Shown here in pieces: positions 23,739 through 36,428 of a stretch of DNA of 64,000 bases. Position 1 is the first letter of the stretch, and every line of letters starts with the position of its first letter. A program made the position numbers and the translations under genes. This stretch comes from Clarireedia homoeocarpa. Its lineage: Eukaryota; Ascomycota; Leotiomycetes; Helotiales; Rutstroemiaceae. Location of the stretch: positions 434,001-498,000 of the forward strand of contig LNKV01000022.1 in assembly GCA_001465935.1 (NCBI GenBank), given 5' to 3'. Under the pieces are notes generated by a model. It was given only the letters and a program-made list of their open reading frames with translations, was not told where the DNA came from and ran no database searches.

Positions 23739-24401
23739 TGGAATTGAGTAAATTTGCTTTATCGAGGAAGTGTTGAAAACCAAGAGTATCAATATGCACT
23801 GAGATGAGTAAAAGTGTAATCGTTGAATTGATCAATGTTCCTAGCAGGATTCTAACCCCTCCTTATGTAGATTGATGTACAAGCTCACTTGTACACGAAC
23901 ATTGAAAGGGCGACCGAAAATTCTTTAGCTCCCCGCCCTCCGACACACACCAGCCCTACCGCCGCCCTCCACAGATAGCCTTTCTTCTACGCCTTCCTCA
24001 CACCCATTCATACGAGTATAAGCGACTCCACTTACCGAAGGCTTTTTCCCCCGCCTTCCTCACTATGCATCGAAGCGACTCCATTCATCAATATTCATAT
24101 GCAAGTGTTCTCGAGAGGTTTCTCTTGGGATGTAACATTGTTCATTTCAGCGTGCAAATTGTCTCAAACTCAATCGTTTAAATTTCAATATACCAAAATC
24201 CAAAGATATCGGAATGGAAGCGACAGAGATCAGGATATAACGATTCCTCAGGATCAAGAAATCAGAATTCAAGAACAGCAAAACATAAAGTATTAGAATT
24301 TCTACATCTAGATTATTCTGACTTCGGCTCGTGATTCGTTTCATGGCCATCGGCACATGGCTGGTGTTCACACCATTCACTGCCATCTAATTGCATCTCA
24401 T

Positions 24402-26259
24402 CTATTCGTCATCCTGCTCATCGACAACTGCTTTCTTCCACTGGCGAGCAGGAACTTTACGCTTGAACAAAATGTCAATCTCACGGTAGGATCGACCCTT
24501 CATCTCAGGCAAGAAGAAGTATGCTGTGACCAAGCAAACAAAACCGGTGGCACCCCAAACGTAGCCGCACTTGCCGCCAAGATTTCCACCCTACAATATG
24601 TCAGCTATTTGTCACTAAAAACTCGTATTAAGCAGAGACTTACAGTTGGGTTGAGCATATAACTTCCTAGGAAAATGCAAGGAATCTCGACGATGTAGTA
24701 CGAAGCGCGTCCCACTCCAGTCGTTAGAGGTCTAAGGCGGATAGCAGATGTTTCTCCAATAATAACCCATGAAGCGGGCGCAGGTCCTAGGGTGAACAGA
24801 ACGGAAATTATGAGGCCCAGAGATGCCTGCGCCAGAGAGGCTGAGGGAGCCTTTGGATCGCCAATAGAGGCCGCAACACCGAGGGCTACCAGTAGAACGA
24901 CATTGACGGCGGAGCCCCAGAGGTAGATACTACGTCGGCCAAAGTACGTGGTAAGGATCCAAGAAAGCATAACGAATATCATTTGTAGAGCGGACGTGAT
25001 AAGACCTAGGGCAAATGCAGTATTGGTTGATACATGGGCCTCTACACTTGAATTAGTATATGCATTCATTCAAATCAGCGATAATGATAACTCACGCTCA
25101 AAGAAGTAGACAGCCTGATTGGCAATAAGGTTACCAGTGAGGTTTTGCGCCAAGTACACACAGCACACAATGAGGGTACGGTAGAGGTCAGTGCCTTTGA
25201 ACAGTTCCAAGTAGCTGGGGTCTTTGGTGGACCTCTCCATCTCAACAACACGGCGCATCATGGCTACACCCTCACTAGAATTAACCGCCGACCTACGTCC
25301 AAGGCGCTCGATCGAATGTGCTGCAGCTTCGAACCGTCCCTTTCGAACCAGCCACCAGGGCGACTCTGGTGCAAAAAAGATAAGAATAGCAAGCGGGGTA
25401 GGGAACATCCACTGAAGCGCAATGGGAATCCTAGTTTCCTTTCATCAGTAAAGGTCTTGCCTATAATGCCCAGAAGTACGTACCTGTAAGCGGAGGCATG
25501 CTCCAAAGGGTTGTAAACATAGGTGACGGCACCAACAATGATACTACCAATTGCCCAGAACATCTGCAGCATCTGGGTAGCAGGGGCTCGCAGCTTTATT
25601 GGCACGATCTCGCTGCAGTATGCCGGCGCATTTGCAATGAAGATACCCCATGGTATGCCCTCCAGAAGCTGAGCCACAAAGAAAACTGGAAGTGAATTGC
25701 CGTAGTAAAACACGAAGATGAAGGCGTTCAAAAGCATGAGGCCGGTCAGAGTGGCGTAACGGTACCCGACACGGCTGGTGAGGGGGCCAGCGACGAAGAC
25801 ACCGATGAGGGCACCGAGCTGCCCAGACACTTGAAGTGCAGACTGCCACTTGGTCTCGACAACATATGAATTCGTTGAGGCGTGATATATGCCAAAATCT
25901 CGCTGAAACGCAGGTAGGGCGAGGAAATTGCCCATGAGAAAGACGCAGTATGACTCCATGATCTAAAGATGGCGTTAGGTGCGATTCCGCGTTATGAAAA
26001 AAATGTCAAGAGCAAGAGGTAAAAGCTAGCTTACAATAGTGAAGGACATGATAAACGCCCAAAATGAAGCCATAGGGTATGCTCGAACGGCCTCCAGCAC
26101 CCCCATATTGTGCTCCGCGTTCTCTGCCTCGACTGCATCCGCCTTGTAATCGCTCACTTTCGCCTTTTCGTCGAGATCGGCGGCATGGTCTACATGGGAG
26201 AAGGCCCCCTCGACTTCGTCCATGGCGCCATTTGCTTTGGAGTCATCAGTGGTACTCAT
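24402..26259 (-). CDS. MFS sugar transporter, maltose/alpha-glucoside permease type
   Basis: Plasma-membrane sugar/proton symporter of the major facilitator superfamily. Exons 26035-26259, 25484-25962, 25096-25430, 24644-25041 and 24402-24590 join in phase to 541 aa with about 12 membrane segments. After an acidic cytosolic N-terminus come the sugar-porter blocks: GYRYATLTGLM (loop 2-3), QLLEGIPWGIFIANAPAYCSEI, PESPWWLVRKGR at the end of helix 6, and ASWVIIGETSAIRLRP in helix 10/11. The C-terminal signature is PEMKGRSYREIDILFKRKVPAR; the ELDILF-type sequence is characteristic of fungal maltose/alpha-glucoside permeases rather than hexose carriers. GR in ILTTYFGRRSIYLWG is the second-half loop motif. 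With a GH15 enzyme elsewhere in the window it may serve alpha-glucoside use, though the two are 15 kb apart. Confidence 0.94.
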
Positions 26260-28715
26260 GTTGGCCGGTGTTTGCCTCGTCGAATAACGTGTAAGGAGAA
26301 GGAAACAGGAACCGCAGTGACGGGAAATGCTACCTTATAAGCTTTTCGTTTCTATTATGGAGGTGATTCCCCATGGGGTAATGAGCAGTGTGGGTCTACA
26401 TGCGGGGTAGAACTAGCCGAGCGCATGTGCAACGGACTATATGACACCGAGCCGCGTCTGCTAGAACTAAGAGTGATTGATTGGAGGAAACATATTACCC
26501 GGTGTCTTTTCGACTTGGTTGTGGGGAAATTGGTCTAAGCTCTTCCTCGTACAATGTTTACCATGTAGTTAGATATTTATTGTGTTATAGTCTTACAGTC
26601 TTGTCAGATATCATCGTTATCCTTGAAAGTCACAGCATAAAAGACCTTCTTCCACCTCTCCAGTGGTCGAGAATAACCTTTGCATATACGATGCTCGACC
26701 GACGCTAGCTCATGTGACCAGAGGGAAAGTCTGAAATAATACCAATCTCCGGGAGGCGAGAAGGACAATGCAGGATTCGCAAAGCAGTGGCTAATCCCTC
26801 TAATGTGGCAGTTGCAAACGAACAAGTGGAGTAAGCGCCCCAATAATACGAGGATATTCCGAGGTAAGATTCGAGGGCTAGTTCATCTGAATGGGATCCG
26901 GCTTGGTGATAGGTAATCTTACAAACGCAAATGTGCGGCGTTCGCTTCACGATGGTTGTGAACCGGGGAGCTCGAAGTGACTCCTGCAAGGGTAGAACGA
27001 TTGCCCCTGCACGATATATAGAGATGGTTACCTTGCATATCTTGGCATAGATGAGGCTGGTAGACCGGATGTGGGATGATAGTAGGAATCCTACTATCAC
27101 CTAGAGATTTAGTATTAGGAATCGAGTATGAGGAAGTATCAAACCTCGATGCTGATGGTTGGTAGAGTGAGATCCCCTCGACATGGCAACACTACCAGAA
27201 CAGTAGAACTACCAGATGACTGGGTTAGTGACAGTTCTAGACTTCCCACTCTTGGATTTTGCAGTTTAGTCACAAGCACTGTAACCTCATTCACGTGGCA
27301 CTTGTAGGGTGGAGGCCGGAGAATGAGCCGAAGCAGATTAGTGTAACCCAAGCCGATTCGGGTCTGATCTCCGAGGATGGGGTGGGTGTCTTGACAGCCT
27401 TGGCTGCGATATTCAAATAGCTTTCTCCTCACCGCGAACTCGGATATAATCTGAAATTACTTGCAAGTTATACTCATACATGGAACAGTATAGAATTTCT
27501 CGAAAACTTGCCATTGTGTCAGAAGTCCCATCTCCAGCGAGCAAAAATAGAGAACTCGTAACTTCAGTTCGGTGTGTTACACAGATGCATTTGTGCTGTT
27601 CTCTACTAGCTAAGCAATGCGTTAGTGGAAAGTTTACGAACGCCGCAGCTAACTTATGCATGGGAAAGACGAAGAAGTAATTGATTCGCCGAGAGACGAT
27701 AAGGTTAAGCAGAGGGCGCTCGCTTAAATGCGAATGGGGTGGACCAGATCAAGTATCGACCGGGCACCTCAACGCGGTATGCGAGTCTAGATTTGCAAAC
27801 TTGGTCGACGGTACGGCTTCCTTCAAACTTCCTACATCTCAGAATGCCCGGTATACGCCTGCTGTATTGGAAAAGCACTCCTGTTGATAGAACTAGTAGC
27901 AGCTGGCCTATCCAAGAGGGATGCTCTATTCAGAGGCCTATCCGGGCGGGCATATTGACGAATGGACCGGACCGTGTTGATGGATGGGGCCGATCAGATA
28001 GAAATCTCCTATGGAAAGGTTGTGGCACTGGGCAGCGCTTTAAATTTTACTGCTACTGTAAGGTGGTAGTGTCTAGTCAGGCTCGAGACACCGAATCGCT
28101 CGCGAGTCCTGGATATCGAAAAACCGTACCGCCGTTTACTACATCCTGGATCTTGAAGTATTCGATTACATCGAATCCCATCCAAGTCACATCACGTATC
28201 CCAAAGCGTGAAAGCCGTTGTCAGAATCATTCAAGCAAAAAGTAGTTGGACTTTAAGATCTAACAACATTTAGTGGATGCCGCCGTACTCGGGCAGTTGG
28301 CTAGATTACCAAGTAGGTATTTGCGGTGGCGATGGTCGAAGTGGAATCATTTTGTGCACTGGCGTCTGCTTCAATCGTGATGCATCGGTGGCTCTTCTTG
28401 GGTATCATTCTTCACAAGATCAAGCACTTGAAATTGTCATTGCGAAACTCGTTGTAGAAGAAAACAAGGTCATCTTCGTATAGGCTTCTTCAATATCGCA
28501 CTGCACTGCACTTCCGCAGCTTGATAAGAGAAAAGAGAACTTTGTGAGTATATAATAGATCACTCCTACTCTGCTTAAGCATGCCAAAACCAGTAATAAC
28601 ACGAACTCCTCCTTCCGCTATATGTCAATGTCCACCCATTCCATTAACGCCATGTAGTCCATTCCATGGTAGAATACGCCTATTCAAATCATGTACAAAA
28701 TTCAGTCTACAACCA
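26260..28715. other. 2.4-kb region without a convincing gene
   Basis: Upstream of the permease. Open frames exist on both strands; the best is the minus-strand two-exon reading 26705-27432 listed separately. A plus-strand frame at 27739-28245 (168 aa) has no recognisable family and may be chance. Confidence 0.5.
26705..27432 (-). CDS. Uncertain two-exon hypothetical (fragment)
   Basis: Two minus-strand frames, 27147-27432 and 26705-27101, join in phase 0 through a 45-nt intron (GTTTGA donor, TAG acceptor). The combined reading passes from LPTISIE to VIVGFLLSSHIRS without a stop for about 225 residues and has fairly natural composition. No ATG starts it at the 5' side, so it would need another exon farther upstream, perhaps around 27500-27660. 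No domain recognised. It could be the remnant of a dead gene or a chance frame. Confidence 0.22.
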
Positions 28716-30220
28716 CTACCGCGTAGCAGGGATATATGGTTTATACCCCGGATAAGTCGGTTCTTGTGGAGGCGGACTTCTTGTCATTGGTGCCGGTGCA
28801 TTATATTGCCCGTATGCTCCATCCTGTGGTGAAGGCGAGCGGCCGGAATATGCTGCAAAGCCGCCATTATTTGCAGGTGCTGGTGACATCATACGACCAG
28901 GCCCACCTGGACCCCTCGAAGGGCCCCTACTAGGTGGGTAGGTGTTGTCGGACTCATGCGATTGATATGTTTGATTAGAATATTGTCTACCTGAATTCAT
29001 GGGGTCCGTAGAATATGAGCGAGCAGGTTGAGAAGGGTATGGTCGATTATCGTACATAGGGCCAGCTTGACCGTAGCTGGTAGTCGGAGTTTCATAAAAA
29101 CCATCATTCGAAGGGAACTGTTGAGACATAGGAGAAGCGAAAGTGTCTCCCTGTCCAGCATATCCACCTCTTCCTGGTCCTGGTGAAGGCGTGCTTTGAT
29201 ATGGTCCATGATTAGGTCCGGGTGATGATCCAGCATACCCCCGCCCAGCAGGAGCACCTCGATATGCCATTCCTTGCTCTCCTGCAGGACCTGGTGATGG
29301 CGATCCTCTATATCCTACGGGCGCTGCCGCAGGAGGTGGTGTGCCTCTATATCCCATATGTGGATCGTTCACCATACCAGCATTTGGCGAAACCCCATAT
29401 CCTCCCAAACTGTTCTGACTTTGTCCGCCCATACCCATATATCCTCCTTGACCTGGCCTTGAACCATATGGATTGTTCCCTTGGTCGATCGCTGGACTTG
29501 GTGGATGACTCGATGCCCCACCAGTCATTGACGGCATTTTCTGTCCGGTGGCCGGATCCAGTTCTCCGAGTTCGACGGCGTTCTTTTCTTCCTCCAACAC
29601 ATGTACTTTCTTTGCTGTTTCCCAACTTGGCATGGGCGGTAAGGCATCGTCGGATAGAGTCGATTTCGGATCAACTGCGAATCCATTCTTTCCTACCTCA
29701 AAACTCGCATATTGTGGCGGCTGTGGACGTACACCAAGACCACCCCCCATCATTGGTTCCGGCGCTCGATATCCTTGATTAGGCGGAAAGTATGGCTCAT
29801 CATGAAGTCTCTGGTGAGAACTATCCCTTTTCCCCTCGCAACAGGGAGCGCAACATTGACAGCATTTGAGGCATGAAAAACATGTACAGCAGCATGACAA
29901 TCCGCAACAAGCGCATCTTATAATACACCAGACGACCGAAAAAACAATAAGAGAACCGACAATAATCGCAGCGATAACTGGCCACCTATGTGTTGATTAG
30001 CATCCAAATTCTGTACCAGGGCGCTGGCGCGGATCATGTTCGCGGATAGGTAAACCAACTTGCAATATGTAGCTGCCATACAATTCGACCATGAGGAAAA
30101 TGAATCTTTCACATTCGCTATTTCCCCCGACACCGATCGCCTCCCTATAAAACTATCCAGCATTACTTCCCCAATTCCCCTCCGCCTACTCCACTCCATC
30201 GCAGTTGTAATATGAGGCAT
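28716..30220 (-). CDS. Fibroin-3-related single-pass membrane protein
   Basis: Conserved in filamentous ascomycetes and annotated there as fibroin-3 related; biochemical role unknown. Exons 30060-30220 and 28716-29985 give 476 aa. The N-terminal 55 residues (MPHITTAMEWSRR, FSSWSNCMAATYCK) lead into one transmembrane helix (WPVIAAIIVGSLIVFSVVW, about residues 55-75). A strikingly cysteine-rich juxtamembrane stretch follows (CACCGLSCCCTCFSCLKCC), probably palmitoylated. The rest, about 370 residues, is Pro/Gly/Tyr/Ser-rich and disordered, with repeated YRGSPSPGP- and YGQ-like units. The intron splits the Lys codon just before the helix. A membrane-anchored adaptor at the cell periphery is a reasonable inference, not shown. 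Confidence 0.9.
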
Positions 30221-31863
30221 TGCGAAGATATCGAACACGGCGATGTCGAGAAATCGTTGTAAACCGAGTCCAACACCTCGCAGCGACCAATTTTCGTCCT
30301 CGCTTCAATTGCGCCAATCTCTTTCATAGACAAGCCCAAACAATTGTTGACCGTTACTGGGCCATACGTTCGTCGAACAATTGTTTTTGTCGATCCTCCT
30401 TATATCAAACTGACGCAGTAATAATCGCTCCGTGCCGCAGATCCACTGCGTTGAATTTTATCTTCGAATCCTGTCCTCTCCTGCGCTCTTCGCAGACGCA
30501 GCCTTCCTAAACCAAATATCGTCGCGATGATTTGATTTTTGCGCAAACAATGTAAGGAATCGAGAAAGGATGGTGGTCAATTTTGTTGGTAGAGGATCGG
30601 GAAGTCATCTCCTTGTGGTCTTATTAAGCCGCGCGATATTCTTAGCCTTAATCTACCAGTTCTGAATATAATTCAAACACTGGCGCCGGGTGAAACGCAG
30701 AAGATCTTGCGGGTGGACATGTCTGGCAGGATGCTATCACACACGGAGTGGGCAGTGCTAATTTCCTAGATTGTGGTGGGAAATGGCTTGTGCTTTGACT
30801 TGAAAGGGTAAAATGAATTTCCCGAGTTTGACTATTTAACAGACCAATGATTATTGCTACTGACTTGAATCTCAAACCACCACTTCGCCTCGCGTCTCTT
30901 GTCTCTCGTCTCTCGTCTCTTGTCTCTTGTCTCTCGTCTCTCGTCTCGTGTCTCTCGTCTCTCGTCTCTCGTCTCCCGTCTTCCTCCTTCCATGTTCCTT
31001 CGATGAAATGCCTAGAAAAAGCCCGATACTCTGCTGCTCCAGGCTCCGCTCCAGCCAAGCTAATGCCAGGGGTTTCCCACCAAACGAGTGGATATCAGGG
31101 CCCGGACAGATTCTTCGGACCCATCAAGTGCACAATGACTTTCCAAAAATGTTCATGGCGCGTAGAGAACAAGTGAGCAGCGATGAGGGGTAGGTAGTCC
31201 GGGAAACTCATCGCGTAGTCTGCAAGAGAGAGGGGCCATTATACATACGTACGTGTACGAGCGATGTATCTATCTATCGCAGCCGCTGGAAAGGTACAAA
31301 TCCATACTTTCGCACCACCTCATGACGCTTCCATGCTTTGGCGTTGTGTGGCTGAGTTGAGACGGATGCATTCTGTGACACGAATACGAACGTTAAAGCG
31401 TTGCGGCATGTGAGAAACTCCAAGATGATCCCATATCCTTTCCGCCTCGAGTAGTTGTACAGTACTAACGATCCAAACAACTTTGGATTTCTAATTGTTT
31501 GAGTGAAATCTGGACACCCGAACATTAAGCAACCGTATCTACACTTGCAGGAGTAGAGATCTCTCAAAAGTATATATTTTGATTAAATATCGAAGTTTTG
31601 GAGATAGCTAGTACCACCCACTGTTGCACCAGCCATTATCCATTCGTTACTATCATAGCCCCCTTCAACCTAAACTCCAATATCAACGCCTGAAGGATAT
31701 ATCGTACACTCATTCTATCCATTAAAGACCCATCGCCATCGATCCCTTGACTCATCCAAACCCATTCGTTAAGAATTCGTCCCCGTCGTCACCCGTCTGT
31801 TCCTGCATCCCGCTATTCATTTCCTGCGGGTACTTTATCATCTGTCGTATCGCATCCACCAAT
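30221..31863. other. Intergenic 1.6 kb with a CTCTCGT array
   Basis: Between two minus-strand membrane-protein genes. Contains the simple repeat at 30892-30980. The long minus-strand frame at 30648-31058 is a translation of that repeat (ETRDERR units) and is not taken as a gene. Confidence 0.6.
30892..30980. repeat. Tandem repeat, 7-bp unit CTCTCGT
   Basis: About 12 units of CTCTCGT/CTCTTGT/CTCGTGT in a row; the variants differ mostly by C/T. Confidence 0.92.
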
Positions 31864-32400
31864 CTACCGAATAATTCCATCCCCTTGAGGTGTCTTTCCT
31901 GGTGGCGGCCCCATTGGAGCTTGATAAACATTGTCGGCACCCCGCTGGTAGGCGCTCGCAGGCTGTTGAAGCTCAATGCCATTTTCTTGACCTTGATACT
32001 GATGATGTCCGTAATATCCGTCATTACTGTTGAATGTGTTTCCTGTTTGCTGAGGAACAACACCTGGGGGAGAGTACATTGGAGGGGCATGCGGACCGTT
32101 CCAGGGTTGGTTGGGGTATTGTTGGTTTTGTCCGTGCTGTCCGTAGGGAGGTGGAGCCATCCAAGCCGTCCCATACATAGGTGCCATGCCTCTTCGGCGA
32201 CGACGGCGAGAGTTGACGCATCTGTAAGAATTGTTGGCGTTAAAAACAAGAAATTTAATCGCAAGAACGGCCGATGAAACTTACGAGAGTGCGAACGCGA
32301 GGAGGATAAACGCTACTACGATGACAGCTAATGCGACCCAGCGTCCCCAGCTGTTCCAAGTCGAATAGCACCTTCCATAGTAATCACAGCTGTAACCCAT
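31864..32400 (-). CDS. RCR-family (resistance to Congo red) membrane protein
   Basis: Exons 32285-32400 and 31864-32221 give 157 aa. A short lumenal head with cysteines (GYSCDYYGRCYSTWNSWGRW) precedes a transmembrane helix (VALAVIVVAFILLAFAL), then a polybasic stop-transfer run (SRRRRRRG), then a Pro/Gln/Tyr-rich cytosolic tail with PPPYG- and PPMY-like motifs. This order is the RCR pattern. In yeast, Rcr1/Rcr2 are ER/endosome proteins that influence chitin deposition and plasma-membrane protein traffic through PY motifs that bind Rsp5. Whether this homologue acts the same way is inference. The intron lies right after the helix; the join gives SCVNSRRRRRRG. Confidence 0.85.
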
Positions 32401-33763
32401 CGTGATTGATTAGCGCTATAGTTTCTCATATGATGTGAAAAGGGCGATGGTAGGGGGGAGTTTTATTTTGAGGTCGATGGAAAAGTACAGTAGGATTTCG
32501 ACAAAGAAGCTGAGAGGGATGAATAATAAGGGAAATTCACATACTCATAATCATCATCATCATCGAAATCTCTCTTGGCAAGCAAGGCAGAAAGTACAGC
32601 CATCGGGCTCCGGATATGGAAGTTTACCAGGGTTGGACGCGTGTCGGACCCGTGTTGAATCACCAAAAAGGAATCAGATGGACTCAATTCAGATGATTTG
32701 AGTTATTCAGACGATTTGAGTTACTCCTGCCCCCAAGGTGTACCGGGTATTTGAGTTGCAAAGGGAGGCTTGGTTGCTTAGTGAGTCGCAATGCGTAGAA
32801 TGCAAACGTGTGCAGCAAAAGATCAGACGAAAGCCGGGAGCGAAGGAGAATGAGAATGAGATACAGCGACAGAGAGCGATTGTGAAGGCTACTACTGAAC
32901 TTTCGACAGCTAACAGGTGAATGTCCAATGTATATACAACGTAGATGGGATGAAGTGAAAGCAGAAGGACAGAAGACGATTTTCACAGCTTCAATTGCGA
33001 CTTTCAATTGATATTTATTAAATTGAGTTAAAAAAGTACAGTAAGCCTCAAAAAGGTGGTGGCTGAGTGACATACGACTCCACCCGCAATTAATCCCGCA
33101 GAACTTGGAGTGGAACACACGAGGTAGTTCTATTGTGCCGCAGTACGGAAGTATTTGGGCTGTTAATTTGTATGGATGACGTTTAAGGTGAGAATAGATG
33201 TTACTGTAGTGTCTTCTAGAAGGCGAAGGCGAAGGCTTTGATGTGAAAGGTAACTATCGTGGCAAACCGCCAAACCGCCAAACCGCCGATATACCCGACT
33301 TTTAGGCGGTTTGTGTAACTTATTCCTTTTCCTTTCATAGATAACTTTATTCTAGTATGATAATCTATATTACCAATATCCCATTGAGTGCTAACTGCTC
33401 GCGGTTTCACCAGAAATATGGCAGGGAAGCCGCGTATAGCACTCAAGGGGGGTTAGCAGCAAACATCTTCTTAGAGAATACTATTCGAACTGACAAGTAA
33501 GTTCTATACTAATTGTACAGCATAGCAAATACCAACGTCGGTCAATGACACCATCGACTCCTGATTATTTATACACACTTCCATAGCAATAACCATGATC
33601 CATCCTAACATCCTAACCATGCCCCATCAATTCGTATTGTACACCATCTCAAACATTTGAGCTTCTACCGTCCACCCTTCATCTTTCGTCCACCTCTACC
33701 TTTCCCCATCGCCACTCTCTCACTCTTCGCTACCCCTTCATCACCTCCCATTCCACCCCCGTT
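32401..33763. other. Intergenic 1.4 kb
   Basis: Contains short tandem repeats (GAAGGC x3 at about 33221-33237 and CAAACCGC x3 at 33262-33287). The frames at 32684-33118 and elsewhere are not supported as genes. Confidence 0.55.
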
Positions 33764-34204
33764 TCACAAAAACAACCCCACCCCCATCATCAATCCCACC
33801 TCCAAGATGCCGATCCCCATCCCGCCAATCTCCCCATTCATGCCCGCCGCGGCATTAGCAACTGTATTGTTCGGATCTCTGTGAACACTGCTATACTTAG
33901 GTCTCGGAGCTGACATCGTTGAAAACTTATCCACCAACTCCTTCCTCCTCAACTGTTCTTTCTCTCTCTCTTCTCTCTCCATGTCCGTCTCCTTTTCTAC
34001 CTTCCCGCAGGTCTCCATGTTCACTCCTCTTGGAAACTTGACTCCTGCTGCTGTCTCAACCTCCTTCAACTCTATTTGGCTAGACTTGCCATGTATTTGT
34101 GTTGGCATCTGTACTTCTGACCCCATTACAGGCATGGCGGATACAGCAGTAGCAGCGATGACAGCTGCGAGGTATGCGGCTTGCGTGACAATTCTTCCAC
34201 GCAT
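33764..34204 (-). CDS. Small secreted hypothetical protein, possible GPI anchor
   Basis: Single exon, 146 aa. Residues 1-23 form a signal peptide (AAYLAAVIAATAVSA, cleavage near AVSA-MP). The middle is hydrophilic and charged with one cysteine (METCGKVEKET) and a Glu/Arg-rich helical stretch (EREEREKEQLRRKELVDKF). The C-terminus has a small-residue patch (NTVANAAAGMNG) and then a hydrophobic tail (GILEVGLMMGVGLFL), the layout of a GPI-anchor signal. No family recognised. Only one cysteine remains after cleavage, so it is not a typical disulfide-rich effector. Confidence 0.65.
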   Translation of the reverse strand: MRGRIVTQAAYLAAVIAATAVSAMPVMGSEVQMPTQIHGKSSQIELKEVETAAGVKFPRGVNMETCGKVEKETDMEREEREKEQLRRKELVDKFSTMSAPRPKYSSVHRDPNNTVANAAAGMNGEIGGMGIGILEVGLMMGVGLFL

Positions 34205-35110
34205 GGTGCTGTGAGGAGATCGGGTTGCAAGAAAACGACGTTGCGATAGAGTGGAGATGGGGATGGAGATAAAACAGCAAGCACCAGAAACCGAAGCGGT
34301 GATAGAAGAGAGTTCTTATGAACAGCGAGGCAATCGATAGGACGGCTCACAAGATCAAGCTCCGATATCGATGTAAAGTAATGCTGGATACTAATACGGA
34401 TGAGGAGTAGCGGGGCAGCAAGGAGACGATTCCTGTAAAAACTGCTGTTGTAAGAATTGTAATGAACAAGTTGATGATGGTGATATCGATGTGAATGCAA
34501 AAGCTGCTGATGTTAATCTTGAGAGGTAAATAAATGGAAAAGCTGAGAAGAATGGTGAGCGAAAGGAAAGTTATAGGCGAAGCTGATTGTTGATTGAACT
34601 TGCCTTCTTTCTGCTGAGATGTGTGAACGGAGGGAAAGAAGGAGTGTAGTAGAAATGCTACTACTTACTTGAGTAAATATGGGATAGCGCTTTCCTCTGC
34701 GTCTTCCACAGTAGAAAGAATCCATAGGAGAATCCGCATGGTCACTTCTGTAAGCTGAACATACTATGCAAAGAGGTGGAAACACGTGCAAATTGACCGG
34801 AATAGGTAGTTATCAGTACAGTTACAGTATTGCCCCAACTAAAAGAAACAATAAACCATCCCATTCCCGCCACAAATCTGTGAGTTTATTGCTGCACTAC
34901 AAAAGGCACTTTCCTTTCCGAGTCAGAACCTATGCTGAACATCATACCCTCTGTATAAGGAAATGATTGAGGATGAACATAATGGTGTGTCTAAAGGAGA
35001 TAAAATTGGTATATCCGCCATGCATTGGAACCACAAAACGCCCTTCCTTAACCTGCAACTTGCGCTTGGTCAACATCTCCATTACAGCACAAATACGAAA
35101 TACATCGCCA
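34205..35110. other. Intergenic, no gene seen
   Basis: About 900 bp between two minus-strand genes; only short random frames. Confidence 0.55.
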
Positions 35111-36428
35111 TTAATCATCATAACCCCAGCCTACCGCATTATTATATTCCCTCCCAAACTCGGTTCCGGCCCCAATGATGCCAATAATCCCATCCGCAAT
35201 TGCACTACCCGTGGTACCACCATTCAGGATCCGTGCCGCCGCTTGACCCCGAGCCACTTCTTCCTGTAAAGTCGCAATCCGGTATTCATCATCAAGACAT
35301 GAATTTGGTCTTATCATTCGTCCAACTACCGCTCGTCTTAACGCCGCTTCCCAGTGATTGAAGAATTCTTGTTCACTCTGAACGGTGGGTTTCCGCCCAT
35401 ATTCATCCCCAGCTGGCATATCCGCATATTGATAGAATGCCTTGACAACTTCGTATCGTCTGGTGAGGAAGAATAGGACAGGCCATGAGATGATCCATAA
35501 AAATGTGAGGTAGAATAACCAGCGAATCCAAGGTGTCATGCGCAATTCGTTGATTGTGTTTGGCGAATAGACAATTACTTTCTTATGCTTGGTTGTGAAC
35601 TTGACTTGGACGCGTCCACGATAATTTGTAGAAGATACAAGTGATTTAAGTAAATCTCTTAATTTGTTAGTGTCGTGGTTGATGATTCGGCGCTCGAACA
35701 TGAAGCTTTTGACTGGCGAGGGGTCGGCAACGTATTTCTCGCACCAGGCTTGCAGCTCATCGCCAGTCGCATCCGGATTGCCGTTGGAGAGGGAAGGACT
35801 GCATGATTTTAATACTCCGCCTCGGTATCCCTTCTGGTTGTCAGGTAGTAATTCCAAACGTCCACCAGTTCTCATTCCTGTTGTTAGTAAATGTGTTAGG
35901 TTGAGCTTGACGTGAAAGTCGGTGACCGTTTCCGAATTGTCCTTGTTGTTGCGCCTTTCAGTCTTGGTGTGCGTACCATAAAGTTCGACATAGTAGCTCG
36001 GCGCATATTGGGATTGTTCGAGGATCATTTGACGAAGAGCATCCGGGTCAGTGGAGTAATTCGGGAACCTGGTCGAAAAGGTTTCTGAATAGAAATCATG
36101 GCTAGAGAATGGGAGCTCAGGTGGAGGTCTATCAAGATTGTTAGTAAAAAGGAAATGACGGTTAATTGGAACGCACGCACATATACCAGCTCATTCCACG
36201 AGTTGGGTGGGCATTGCCTGACGGCACATCACGGTGGGAACCTGAGAGTAGGGGCGCAGAAGATGAGGTTTCTTCATAGGATGGGAGGTCTTCGTCGGGA
36301 TATTCCATCTCCACGTGGTTCATCCCGTGGCTCATACCAGCGGCAGATGAAGACGGACCAGCAACATGATTGTATGTTTCCTGCCGGTTCACTGCAGCCT
36401 CATATGTATTGAGCGTGTCCTTCCCCAT
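35111..36428 (-). CDS. Conserved fungal transmembrane protein, function unknown
   Basis: Exons 36181-36428 and 35111-36128 join in phase 2 to 421 aa; the junction reads SWYIPPPELPFSSHDFYSE. The N-terminal 80 residues are disordered with an acidic LPSYEETSS stretch that resembles a PY/arrestin-type ligand. The central part (about 100-270) looks like a folded domain rich in beta segments (YVELYGTHTKTE, VTDFHVKLNLTHLL, RVQVKFTTKHKKVIVYSP). One or two membrane helices follow at about 285-310 (MTPWIRWLFYLTFLWIISW, PVLFFLT). After them comes a cytosolic helical part and a Gly-rich hydrophobic C-terminal segment (IADGIIGIIGAGTEFG). I recognise it as a widely conserved ascomycete hypothetical but cannot name a function. 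Confidence 0.82.

Larger units (their letters stand above)
22387..24401. other. 2-kb gene-poor region with repeats
   Basis: Upstream of the C2H2 gene and downstream of the sugar permease. Holds a diverged 40-bp direct repeat, a MITE and a minisatellite (listed separately). Open frame 22757-22987 and others are not supported as genes. Confidence 0.6.

Noticed and set aside
27739..28245. 168-aa plus-strand frame
   Set aside because: No family resemblance, no splice support and a random-looking composition; not called as a gene.
30648..31058. 136-aa minus-strand frame with ETRDERR repeats
   Set aside because: Arises from the CTCTCGT array read in one frame.
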